Shown: positions 55,101 to 59,990 of the stretch, one piece after another
How positions within the stretch are numbered: the first letter of the stretch is position 1
How the letters are laid out: the number at the start of each line of letters is the position of its first letter
NCBI RefSeq assembly: GCF_037201975.1
Contig: NZ_CP147520.1
Span: 1-64,000, forward strand
From: Streptomyces sp. TG1A-60
GTDB taxonomy: Bacteria > Actinomycetota > Actinomycetes > Streptomycetales > Streptomycetaceae
Reading direction: 5' to 3'
DNA: 64,000 nucleotides
Translations under genes and position numbers: made by a program
Notes under the pieces: generated by a model
The model's database searches: none
What the model saw: only the letters and a program-made list of their open reading frames with translations
Told to the model about the DNA's origin: nothing

Positions 55101-56146
55101 CGGCGGAGTTCGGTGCACCAGGCAGGGTCGGCGACGTCCCCCCGGTGCAGGCGCACGCGAGTGCCGTCGGGGCCGAGCGCGGCGACGAGGGCCTCGGCCT
55201 CGGCGGTGCTGTCCCGGTAGGCCAGGTGGACGGTGGCTCCGGCAAGGGCGAGCGCCTGGACGAACGCCGCGCCGAGTCCGCGGCTGCCACCGCACACGAC
55301 GGCGGTCCGGCCCCGCAGGGCGCCGTGCCGGGGTACGAGGAGGCGCAGCCGGTCCGGGTCCGGTGCGCTGGACTCGCGCCGGGCGAAGACGCGGACCTCC
55401 ACGCGTGCAGTGGTGTGCCCGCCGGTCACGTCGCCCGTGAGCCGCACGGAGCGGTAGCGCGGGTCCACGTCGGCGAGAACTGCCCGCGCGGTGAAGCCCC
55501 GCCGTCCGGGGAGGGGTTCGAAGTCGGCGTCGATGCCGCTGACGAGGGCGGCGCGGCCGGGGGCCTCCATGCCGGCGAGCTGGCTCGCCCAGGCCAGCAC
55601 GGCCGCATGGTCCACGCCCACTCCCTGGTCCACGAGCCCTTCTGCCTCCACGAGACGGAGGAGTGCCTGCCAGTCGGGGCGGTAGCGGGTGCCCAGTTGC
55701 GCGCCGGGGGCGAGCTGCGTCACCGGTGTGCGGGCCGCCTCGGCGGTGAACCGGTGCTGCGCGGGCCTGGCCGGCGGCGCGTGCACGGTGCCTTCGGCGT
55801 ATCGGACCTCGATCTCGGCCAGGGTGCGCCGCCCGTCGAGGACGCGTACGGAGGTCGGGCCGCCGGGGGTGTGCTCCGCCTCCCACCGGTAGAGCTGGCC
55901 TGGGTAGACCGGCCCGGGGAACCGTGCCCGGAGTGAGGCTAGGCGCAGTCCGGTGCCCGGCGCGGGGGCCAGGGCCAGTGCCCGGAGCACGCACAGCGCG
56001 CCGTGCGCCACCGGCTGCCCGAAGGGCGTCCGGCGGGCATAGGTCTCGTTCACGTGCAGCGGACTGTGGTCCCCGCCTGCCTCCGCGAAGGCCAGGACAT
56101 CTGCTCGCGTGACGCGAAAGTCACCCGTAACGACGTTCGGCTCCAT
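43115..56146 (-). CDS. Trans-AT polyketide synthase, glycerate-type loading module to KS of module 3
   Basis: 4343 aa, first PKS of the line, ATG at 56146. Loading module: tandem MaoC-like hot-dog region (1-270, GGDHSPLHVNE), SDR/KR domain (275-490; GGSRGLG, catalytic Ser-Tyr-Lys in VSSAYAHA and SHYTAAK), FkbH region (~570-1070; HAD motif VLDCDNTLW ~757) and ACP (Ser ~1222, LESLEIVD). FkbH loads a glyceryl unit from 1,3-bisphosphoglycerate. The MaoC and SDR parts could dehydrate and reduce it to lactyl, as proposed for bryostatin. Then KS1 (1314-1733), KR1 (~1925-2310), ACP1 (~2453), KS2 (2563-2976), KR2 (~3230-3620), ACP2 (~3764), an AGP-repeat linker (~3815-3840) and KS3 (3878-4290). KS3 keeps Cys-His-His, lacks the usual post-KS subdomain and ends the protein, so module 3 is split. 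Confidence 0.95.
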   Translation of the reverse strand: MEPNVVTGDFRVTRADVLAFAEAGGDHSPLHVNETYARRTPFGQPVAHGALCVLRALALAPAPGTGLRLASLRARFPGPVYPGQLYRWEAEHTPGGPTSVRVLDGRRTLAEIEVRYAEGTVHAPPARPAQHRFTAEAARTPVTQLAPGAQLGTRYRPDWQALLRLVEAEGLVDQGVGVDHAAVLAWASQLAGMEAPGRAALVSGIDADFEPLPGRRGFTARAVLADVDPRYRSVRLTGDVTGGHTTARVEVRVFARRESSAPDPDRLRLLVPRHGALRGRTAVVCGGSRGLGAAFVQALALAGATVHLAYRDSTAEAEALVAALGPDGTRVRLHRGDVADPAWCTELRRAVQERDGTADLLILNAGPPARPMDVHPDTAARAGEHVTAALRLAQAPLAAFAGHMAGGGLVIAVSSAYAHAPHRGLSHYTAAKRALEGLAEAVVVDSPMLATLIVRPPRLATTFADSVADDSALDVEPVAAAVVRRVASGVAAGTTEVLAEFDVPGTARGEPADGAGADAPGQGAGDGRPGHPSGVGEPRAAEAAGASVTEAADAPVTEATHALVGGPSGTLVVAATFTTDPLHPVLAHWCERLGLDLAVRPAAYGQVFQELLDLSGAFAANRRGCNAVLVRVEDWPEGPEGDRTADEFAAAARTAAARLPAPLLVALCPASPPALARRAEALKAVEDRLWRALDGTRGLHLTRLDDRRDGHWVADHHDAAREDHAHIPYTPEACTALGTAVARTVHALLGRPYKVLVLDCDNTLWRGVCGEDGPLGVELEDAHRHLQKWAVRRHDEGVLVCLASKNSAEDVDEVFRLRPDMPLRPEHVAARRVDWNAKAGNIEALARELGVGLDSFVFLDDNPVEIATVRSAQPQVLALQLPADEADWAGFLARLWAFDRAQVTEEDRRRTEMYRAARRREEARDAAPSLAGFIAGLGLRVDVHEARDDQLARVAQLTQRTNQFNLSPLRRTEAELRGVLADGARCWVAEVGDRFGDYGLVGAAVTRDEGDRVLLDTFLLSCRVLGRGVEHEFLAAVARAVTTEGGPTVLAAEHRPTDRNTPARTFFEAAMGQAVTGEAATGEAVVGESAHGGGGARLHTAPLDRLAELKFRPDDGPAPEDTTAERRAAPAGGSPTADAARRAALAHLAAELTDMTALHRAVTGERVPDPAPPAARTPEPARGGSDPFNAVRAVVSRLKRIPVTELTPDTTVESLRLESLEIVDATVALEKDFGRLPKTLFFEHRTLGSVAHALEPSTPAASPGTSHPRPVPQSSPTAVSRPSPAAVSGAGDASGPTAGIASAPSTDAAIVPDDRIAVVGIAGRYPGADDITELWDNLKAGVESLGDVAVRWEQRDVVDPDGGPDRTYSSAGGLLDGVDEFDALFFQLAPSEAETMDPQQRLFLQTAYHAVEDAGHTPAGLGRDVGVYVASMGPDYAVLSANAALDGHSRYPNSDLYQIANRVSYFMDFTGPSIAVDTACSGSGVALQLACDAIRAGAVSAALAGGANLVLHPARRIQYAQLGMISRTGRCMPFGADADGMVTSEAVGAVLLRPLRDALADGDHVYGVIRAVGANSDGRTNGFTVPSPQAQADLIARTLGRAGTDPSAVGYVEAHGTGTPLGDPIEIRGLSKAYASVHTPASIPVGSIKGNIGHTEAAAALAGLTKVLLQLRHRTLVPSLHSQRLNPDIDFAATPFHVQQSTSAWPATADGAPRIAALSSFGAGGVNVHLVVEEAPPTPAAGAAPAGPELVVLSARDEEQLRRACARLAARLRASERELRLADVAFTLREGREHFDTRLALVVAGTGELADRLEQLGAPGRQLHEAVRDTPDATLGRLDDGGRLGDVFDGTPGTTEALRALAERGELAKLARLWCQGARLDWRNILPSADGRRVSLPGYPFARTRHWLPRTGAASGPAAPAGGAAASRQRRAELYVPDWTPVPAPPTMPTALAQDATVIVVGGTPGWARNASHHVAHPRDVTGLVRGLRHAVVVDRRALDRAAEPLAQSLTEATGTLDTLAGLTDASRSVTYVTLTPPEWAGPAAALAVGFGRALEREVPGFRSVRCEIDAGEPDLAQVLSLLATSAPELLVDGTDHLVRAWTRATVPAGQAPPVRHGGHYVVTGGAGGVGRLLTAYLVERWAARVTWVSRSGAETGPGETLLRSPARSGGAVRQVRADATDPDALATALADAREAFGPVHGVIHAAGVLNDGAARDRTADEMRAVLAPKTWGTLALDEATAGDPLDFFLLMSSFVGTLGNAGQTSYCAANRFLDAFAEHRASLVARGERSGRSVSVAWPLWRDGGMEMPSAVRRLTETTLGLTPIDTPAALAAFEDALRLGRSRVLVGFGDQERIGAALAGRHGMVGRQGVSARAAASAVSEASPRTDGGLRTDGGGQALGGVRTDGGIQAVAAPVADRERLRDLLRDEAAGLVKIPAEQVRVTAEFGDYGFNSLLFTDFANRLNDRLGLALTPVVFYQHSTVEALASALLESAAPALAVPEAPTAPATPLPPPASTPTPTPTALAVSGSASRAEAQPPTAAVTDPRPLASGPAHPRTMPPVAVIGMAGRLPGSPDLDAYWAHLIEGRDLVMPAPGDRFGDSVPAGGFLDDILAFDAEFFAVSPREARLMDPQQRLFLEAAWHAVEDAAIRPKSLAGSRTGVFVGATLSDYADLLGRAGEEVAAHSITGHVQSVIANRLSYLLDLRGPSEVVDTACSSSLTALHRALAALEAGECELAVAGGVNALFSPAWFDSLGQAGMLSATGRCWTFDERADGFVRGEGVGVVVLKPLDRALADGDPIRAVVRGSAVNHGGRAHSLTAPRPEAQAEVVTAALNRAGVDPRTVTYVETHGTGTRLGDPIEIAGLTAAFDRPGARTAGPWCHLGAVKANIGHLESAAGIAGLLKVLLAIRHRTLPPNAVGERANPHLRLDGTPFHVLREPRRWRPADDSGAPLPLRAGISAFGFGGANAHLVVEEPPARTVAATRPEPAGDQVLVLSAPDDDRLRAYARVVRDVLRQDGQDLADLAHTSRVARDPMRARLALVVPGRAQAVAALDAFLDGRTAPGLHTGTAAAAADGAGPDRGSGSGSGSGAGSDLHEAARRWVAGEDVSWPIEPGRRRVPLPARPFDHSNQYGPQALTATTAPTAPTAPTASVARTVPTAAMAPTAATAPATEKSPAADAGTPSLRLLARTWTPAPARGMAPSAGRLTTLVLVGAEADAGLAEELAGLDGHDVVVLREPSPLPLPCARTVEADLNDRERTREVLHGELTAHGPFDVVIDAVDALAAPGRPSRHAGRIALLQELASRARDHAVTVVHVRPTPATRPAEAGQGDAVLTAARMAGCVRAVGAEYAAVTAVTVEYDAVPERLPGPVALAAAELPTVTAAEGAEIRYVRGARHVGDLEPVPVPAAGHEGRLGSVAVTADRPYLITGGTGGLGIAAAELLVARGARRLALTGRRALPPRERWAHATADDWWATRTAAITRMEAAGAQVLLHHGPPDRLTAFLDDVRARFGPPAGVLHCAGAVSPTPAFVHKPPHEFDMTWEPKGPALAALDRALADADPDFVVLYSSVSALMPRLSVGLSDYAAANAALDDYAEFAQARAGARGSATRWLSLAWGSWSGIGMGEVTTPRYGEVGLVPMRPEDGLILLDAALATEQHAALAAVATRPVATGSGTAPDDAPPEGTSQPNAQPRPQTGPEVGAVAGSEAGPVADGIDPPSAPDDTRLVQRCADHVADVLAEVLGTPRDRIAHDRPFADLGVDSILIASIVVRLEAATAAPLDPSVVLEHPTVERLAHHLVHAHREGITRWAAGPAGPAGPAGPAGPAGPAGPAAPTGQPATGVPPAAPRPAPLPAPAPTGEPAPGTGPGMPLAVIGMAGRFPGAPDTAAFWDLLRNGRSGVREVPRSRWDVASRYSPEYAPGMSISKWGGYLDGIEDFDPTYFGIPEADAAHVDPLTRLFLETAETAIADAGYRGEELSGRAVGVFVGSGTSTYASRITIPGRATATGLNQNFIGAHLAHLHDLRGPNLVVDTACSSSLSSLHLARQALQLGECEMAVVGGADLLLDETPYLSLSAARALSPDGTCHVFDASANGFVPGEGVGAILVKPLAAALADGDRVLAVIESTAMNNDGRTMGLTTPNPDAQQAVVREALRRAGADPASVSYVEAHGTGTMIGDPMELRALTSVFAQSTDESQFCGVGSVKSNVGHLLMAAGMAGLQKIVLSLQHRQLPPTLHCERPNPRFAFQTSPFRIQDRLEPWQPRHGVRRAGLSAFGFGGTNCHVVLREPVGPEETGRKTVRTPLSPPVFQRRRHWVERTGQDDPLRITPRPVLELEELI
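44641..44703. repeat. Seven perfect copies of a 9-base unit inside PKS1
   Basis: The unit GTCCGGCGG (plus strand) is repeated seven times without a mismatch and encodes (Ala-Gly-Pro)n in the linker between ACP2 and KS3. Such linkers tolerate length change, so this is probably slippage or unequal crossing over with no catalytic role. Confidence 0.95.
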
Positions 56147-56188
56147 GCGCCGTTGTTCCTCCAGTCCGGTCTTCTCGTCCGGTCATCC

Positions 56189-56307
56189 CGGCAGTCCTGG
56201 TCCCGGTCACCGACCGGTGCGGCCCTTCGGCAGTCCTGGCGTCCCGCTCACCGATCGGTACGGCTCGTCGGCACTCCCGGCGTCCCGGTCACCGACCGGC
56301 GCGCCCG
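56189..56307. repeat. Three ~40-bp tandem repeats between the AT and PKS1 genes
   Basis: Copies begin at 56189, 56228 and 56269, each opening CGGCA(G/C)TCC(T/C)GG and carrying a near-palindromic CCGGTC-ACC-GACCGG core (the second copy is diverged). They fill the 161-base gap between the AT stop and the PKS1 start. Neighbouring junctions in this operon overlap or nearly touch, so the gap is unusual. They may be binding sites for a cluster regulator, an internal promoter region, or a decayed coding duplication. Confidence 0.75.
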
Positions 56308-57174
56308 TCAGCTGCTCGCCGGCGCCGCTTCGCGTGCCGCGCGGATGCGCCGGGTCAGGCCGGTGAGCACATTGCCGGGGCCGATCTCCCGCAGGTCGGG
56401 GTCGGGCAGCGTGAGCAGGTGGTGCACGGTGTCGGTCCACCTGACGGGGGACCACAGCTGGCGGCAGAGCAGGTCGCGTATCTCGTGGTCGCCGTAGGGC
56501 TGGGCGGTCGCGTTGGCGATGACGGGGATCTTGAGGCGGCCGAACACGTAGCCGTTCAGGAAGTGGCCGAAGCGTTCGGCGGCCGGTCGCATGCCCCGCG
56601 AGTGAAACGCGCCGCTGACCGGGAGCGGCACAACCGTGGCCGCCTGTGCCGTCAGCGCCTTCGAGACCCTGTGTACGTCTTCGGCGCCGCCCGAGACGAC
56701 GATCTGGTCCGGGGCGTTGAGGTTGGCGAGGTCGACGTCGCCGCCCTCGGCGGCCAGGACGTCCCGGACGGTGGACTCGTCCAGGCCGATGACTGCGGCC
56801 ATGGTGCCTGGCCCGGCGTCGGCCATGAGCGCGGCGCGCCGGGCGACGATCTCCAGGCCGGTACGGAAGTCGAAAGCGCCGGAGGCGAAGAGCGCGGCGT
56901 ACTCCCCCAGGCTGTGACCGGCCACCACGTCGGGTATGACGCCTGTTCTGCGGACCGCGTCCAGGTAGGCGAGGGCGTCGACGACGTAGATGGCGGGCTG
57001 GGTGAACCTGGTGTCCGCCAGGCGCTCCGCCGGGCCGTTCAGACACAGGTCGGCGACCGAGTAGCCGAGCGCGTCGTCGGCCTGGCGCACCAGGTTGGGG
57101 TACGTCGCGAGCAACTCGGCTCCCATGCCGACGCGCTGGGAACCCTGTCCGGCGAAGAGGTGGGCGACGGTCAC
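56308..57174 (-). CDS. Trans-acting malonyl-CoA:ACP acyltransferase
   Basis: A 288-aa FabD-type acyltransferase that supplies malonyl units to the AT-less PKS modules. The GTG start overlaps the enoyl-reductase stop (GTGA) and has GGGAGCC upstream. It opens with HLFAGQGSQRVGMG, has the active Ser in AGHSLGEYAALF and the His in SGAFHSRGM, a pattern typical of malonyl specificity. The end (EIGPGNVLTGLTRRI) is complete. Only one AT domain is present, with no acylhydrolase partner fused, so editing would fall to the type II thioesterase on the other strand. Its position immediately before the PKS genes makes it the cognate AT. Confidence 0.93.
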   Translation of the reverse strand: MTVAHLFAGQGSQRVGMGAELLATYPNLVRQADDALGYSVADLCLNGPAERLADTRFTQPAIYVVDALAYLDAVRRTGVIPDVVAGHSLGEYAALFASGAFDFRTGLEIVARRAALMADAGPGTMAAVIGLDESTVRDVLAAEGGDVDLANLNAPDQIVVSGGAEDVHRVSKALTAQAATVVPLPVSGAFHSRGMRPAAERFGHFLNGYVFGRLKIPVIANATAQPYGDHEIRDLLCRQLWSPVRWTDTVHHLLTLPDPDLREIGPGNVLTGLTRRIRAAREAAPASS

Positions 57175-58592
57175 GTTCGGCTCCCGTGGGGTGTCTCGGT
57201 GGTCAGGCCGGCCAGCCTCGCCGTCATGACGTCCGCCGCTCCGCGCATCAGCAGGTCGGCCAGCTCGTCGACGTGGCGGTTGCGCCAGTGCTCCAGCTCG
57301 GTGCCGCGCAGGCGGGAGTTGAGCGCGCCGAGCGCGGGACCACAGTTGACCTGGTAGTCGACCTGGTGTTCCTCCGAGCCGCTCATGGCCAGGCGGATCG
57401 ACTGTACGAAGTAGGCCTTGAAGACGAGCAGCATCTTGTGCTTCGGGTCCCGTTCGGCGCGGGCCAGCGATGCGGGGTTGGCCTGTGCGTAGTAGGCGCG
57501 GGTCTCCTCCCACACCTGGTCGAACGTCCGCCGGAAGTAGCGCCGCTGGAGCTGGTCGGCGGTGCGTATATCGAGGTCGTCCAGCGAGTCGTGGCGGCGG
57601 TAGAGCTCGTAGAGCCGGTTGGCGCGGGCCGGGTAGAACAGGCCGCGGCGCAGTACCTGTGCGCGGGCACCGGTCTCCAGCATGTCGCCGGCCGGAACGA
57701 CGGTCATGTCCTGGACCTCGGCCTGCTGGAGCATGTCCTTCACGCGGTCGCTGGTGCCGCACTCGGCGGTGCACTGGTTGATGCTGCCGGTGAGGACGAA
57801 GTCCGCGCCGAGGACGAACGCGGCGGCCACCGCCTCCGGCACTCCCAGTCCGCCCGCCGCGCCGACCCGCACCTGCCCGGCGGCGGGGAACCGGGCGGCG
57901 GCCCGGTCGCGCTGGTGGACTGTGTCGGGCAGCAGCACGACGAGTTGCCGCTGGTCGGTGTGGCCGCCCGAGTCGGCCTCGGCGCACAGGTCGTCGGCGA
58001 GGGTGACGCGTTCCGCGAGGGCCGCCTCCTCGGCGGTGACGGCTTCGTCGGCCAGCAGTTCCTCCACGAGGTGCCGCGGCGGGGGTTCGAGGAAGTACTG
58101 TGCGACCTCGGGTCTCGACACCTTGGCCATGACCCGGTGCGGCACGTGCACGGAGCCGTCGGGTGCCGTGCGCAGGCCGCTGATCCGGTACTGGACCAGC
58201 GGCCGGGTCGGGACGATGAACGAGGCCGCCTCGACCCGGCGAACCCGGTGCTCGAGGAACAGCCGTACCTGCTCCTGTTCTTTGGCCGGGTTCTCGTGCG
58301 ACGCGAGGAGGTTGACTCCCCACGGGCCGTCACCGATCTCCCGCTGGAAGCGGCGTACGGCGGCGACGACCCGGTCGGCGCGCAGGCCGCCCGTGCCGAA
58401 GTAGGCGAGCAGGCCGGCCCTGCCCATCCGCAGGACGAGTTCCTCGGAGGCCACCGCCTTGTACATGGAGCCTGCCGCGTAGGCGTAGCGGACGCCGTGG
58501 TCGGCGCGGAAGGCCGCGCTGCCCAGCGCTTCCGCGCCGATGCGGCCGTGGTCCTCGGCCGTCCGGTCGGCCCGCACGAGCGATGTGGTCAT
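57171..58592 (-). CDS. PfaD-family trans-acting enoyl reductase
   Basis: A 473-aa FMN-dependent TIM-barrel enoyl reductase of the PfaD/2-nitropropane-dioxygenase type, used in trans by AT-less PKSs. The ATG at 58592 (MTTSLVRADR) is preferred to the in-frame ATG at 58703, which would run through an intergenic hairpin region. Key segments are AYFGTGGLRADRV, GVNLLASHENP, VRVGAAGGLGVPEAVAAAF, LGADFVLTGSINQCT and the C-terminal YYAQANP...HKMLLVFKAYF core. It would reduce the enoyl intermediate of module 7, the only module with both KR and a complete DH. It overlaps the AT gene by four bases, and the two are surely co-translated. Confidence 0.93.
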   Translation of the reverse strand: MTTSLVRADRTAEDHGRIGAEALGSAAFRADHGVRYAYAAGSMYKAVASEELVLRMGRAGLLAYFGTGGLRADRVVAAVRRFQREIGDGPWGVNLLASHENPAKEQEQVRLFLEHRVRRVEAASFIVPTRPLVQYRISGLRTAPDGSVHVPHRVMAKVSRPEVAQYFLEPPPRHLVEELLADEAVTAEEAALAERVTLADDLCAEADSGGHTDQRQLVVLLPDTVHQRDRAAARFPAAGQVRVGAAGGLGVPEAVAAAFVLGADFVLTGSINQCTAECGTSDRVKDMLQQAEVQDMTVVPAGDMLETGARAQVLRRGLFYPARANRLYELYRRHDSLDDLDIRTADQLQRRYFRRTFDQVWEETRAYYAQANPASLARAERDPKHKMLLVFKAYFVQSIRLAMSGSEEHQVDYQVNCGPALGALNSRLRGTELEHWRNRHVDELADLLMRGAADVMTARLAGLTTETPHGSRT

Positions 58593-58638
58593 CTGTGCCC
58601 CGTCCTGTCTGTGCCGCGTCCCGACGTCGTTGGCGTGC

Positions 58639-58695
58639 GGCCCCGGGGTCCGGGGCCCTGGCATCGTCGGGCACCCGCCGGTCCGGGCGGGTGCC
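58639..58695 (-). terminator. Two hairpins between regulator and enoyl-reductase genes
   Basis: Two perfect stem-loops occupy the gap after the GbsR/MarR-like gene: 58639-58646/58650-58657 (8-bp arms, 3-base loop) and 58670-58679/58686-58695 (10-bp arms, 6-base loop). The second starts five bases after the upstream gene's stop. There is no T-run. They may attenuate read-through from the regulators into the PKS operon or stabilise a processed mRNA end. Confidence 0.5.
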
Positions 58696-58699
58696 GCGG

Positions 58700-59212
58700 T
58701 CACTGGCCGGCGCCGGCCTTGCTCTGCTCGTAGCGCTCGAGGATGGCGGGCATCTCGGCGCTGACGAAGCCCAGGAACCGCTCCATGTTGGCCAGCCGCA
58801 GCAGGCGCTCCTCGGAGGCGTTCTCGGTCCTGAGGCCGGTCAGCCCGTTAGCGGCGACGCGGTGGAAGTCGGGGAACTCCGAGAAGATGCCCCGGACCTT
58901 GGGGCCCCAACTGTTCTCGCGCAGCCGGATGGTGTAGTTCTCCTGGAGCGATCCGGTGCGCTCGAAGACGCTGACGGGGTCGTTCTCCGGGGTCAGCTGG
59001 TCCACGATGCGGTCGATCGCGGCGCGCGGCACACCGAGGGCCTTCTCGATGTCGGCGGCGGTCTGCTCCGGCGGGTCGCAGATCATCATCCAGCCGACGA
59101 CGCGGCCGCGGTCGTGCGGCATTCCGTCGTTCTCGAAGTAGTACTGGGCGACCTTCTCCACGAAGGCCTGCTCACCCTCGGAGAGGGTGGTGGGGGCGGT
59201 CTGCTCGGTCAT
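58700..59212 (-). CDS. GbsR/MarR-like winged-helix regulator (1)
   Basis: A 170-aa protein with ATG at 59212 after GAGGAGAG. Its core, GRVVGWMMICDPPEQTAADIEKALGVPRAAIDRIVDQL (seen in two overlapping windows), matches the GbsR branch of MarR-type regulators, in which GRxxG(W/Y)xxxSDPxEQ is the hallmark. The C-terminal ~70 residues are a helical dimerisation region. It is paralogous to the next gene upstream (59251-59751). The partner ligand is unknown, and autoregulation or sensing of the polyketide is a reasonable guess. Repeated as a pair, the two could form a heterodimer. Confidence 0.8.
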   Translation of the reverse strand: MTEQTAPTTLSEGEQAFVEKVAQYYFENDGMPHDRGRVVGWMMICDPPEQTAADIEKALGVPRAAIDRIVDQLTPENDPVSVFERTGSLQENYTIRLRENSWGPKVRGIFSEFPDFHRVAANGLTGLRTENASEERLLRLANMERFLGFVSAEMPAILERYEQSKAGAGQ

Positions 59213-59250
59213 GGTGAGCTCTCCTCGCGGTGCGTCCGGGCGGCGGTCGG

Positions 59251-59751
59251 TCAGGCGGCAGCGGTGCGGCGGTGCTCCTCCCAGCGCTTGGACATGTCGG
59301 CGAGGTCGCCGACGATGTGGCCGAACAGCTCCTCGATCTCGGCGATCCGCCTGCGGCGGTCTTCGTCGGCGTCGGCGAGGACCTCGAGGCCGAAGCGGAA
59401 GATCTGGTGGTACTCGGGCCAGCTCGCGAAGGTGTCGGCGACGGCCTTGGGGTAGCCGTCGTCGACGAGCCGGTAGCGGGTCTCCTCGCCGGGAGACTCG
59501 ATGCGCCGGTACAGGCCGGCCAGCGTCAACTGCTCGATGAGCTGCTCGATGCTGTCCGGCTCGGCGTCCACCGCGGCGCAGATCTGGTCCAGCGTCTGCT
59601 CGATCGGGTCACTGATGATCATCCACGCCATGGCCCGGCCCTTCTCCCAGGTCACGCCGTGCGCCTCGTGGTAGTGCCGCGCCACCTCGTCCACGAACGA
59701 CCGCTCGGCCTCGGTCAGGGTGGCGTAGGTCTTCTCCGTCGTGCTGGTCAC
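59251..59751 (-). CDS. GbsR/MarR-like winged-helix regulator (2)
   Basis: A 166-aa protein. No ATG fits, and a GTG at 59751 (MTSTTEKTYATL) has AAGGGCGGG upstream. The core GRAMAWMIISDPIEQTLDQICAAV aligns with its neighbour's, and the N-terminal LTEAERSFVDEVARHYHEAHG is nearly the same as LSEGEQAFVEKVAQYYFENDG. It contains the winged helix and an acidic helical C-terminus (DADEDRRRRIAEIEELFGHIV). It is 38 bases upstream of regulator 1, so the pair is one transcription unit that continues into the biosynthetic genes unless the intergenic hairpins stop it. Confidence 0.8.
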   Translation of the reverse strand: MTSTTEKTYATLTEAERSFVDEVARHYHEAHGVTWEKGRAMAWMIISDPIEQTLDQICAAVDAEPDSIEQLIEQLTLAGLYRRIESPGEETRYRLVDDGYPKAVADTFASWPEYHQIFRFGLEVLADADEDRRRRIAEIEELFGHIVGDLADMSKRWEEHRRTAAA

Positions 59752-59935
59752 GTGTCCCGCCCTTCGGTTAGGCATGTGGCCGGTCCCGGCGTTCGGTCGG
59801 GAAGCTGTCGCGCCCGGCGGGACCGGCGGCCAAGCCTTGTCGACCAGGACCCCGGCCCGCCCCCGGAACTCCCCCAGCAGCGACCCCAGTACGGGTGGGC
59901 CGGGGGGCCGGGGCCGCGGGTATGCCGAAGGCGCC

Positions 59936-59961
59936 GCGGGCGCCCACCAGGGGGCGCCCGC
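59936..59961 (-). terminator. Terminator-like hairpin after the LAL regulator
   Basis: A perfect stem-loop with 10-bp arms GCGGGCGCCC / GGGCGCCCGC and a 6-base loop begins 30 bases after the LAL stop codon. It lacks a T-run, as is common for high-GC Streptomyces terminators. It separates the LAL gene from the regulator pair, whose promoter would lie in 59752-59935, although no hexamers are clear there. Confidence 0.6.
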
Positions 59962-59990
59962 CGCGCCACGTCGTGCTGCTCGGTGGGGGT

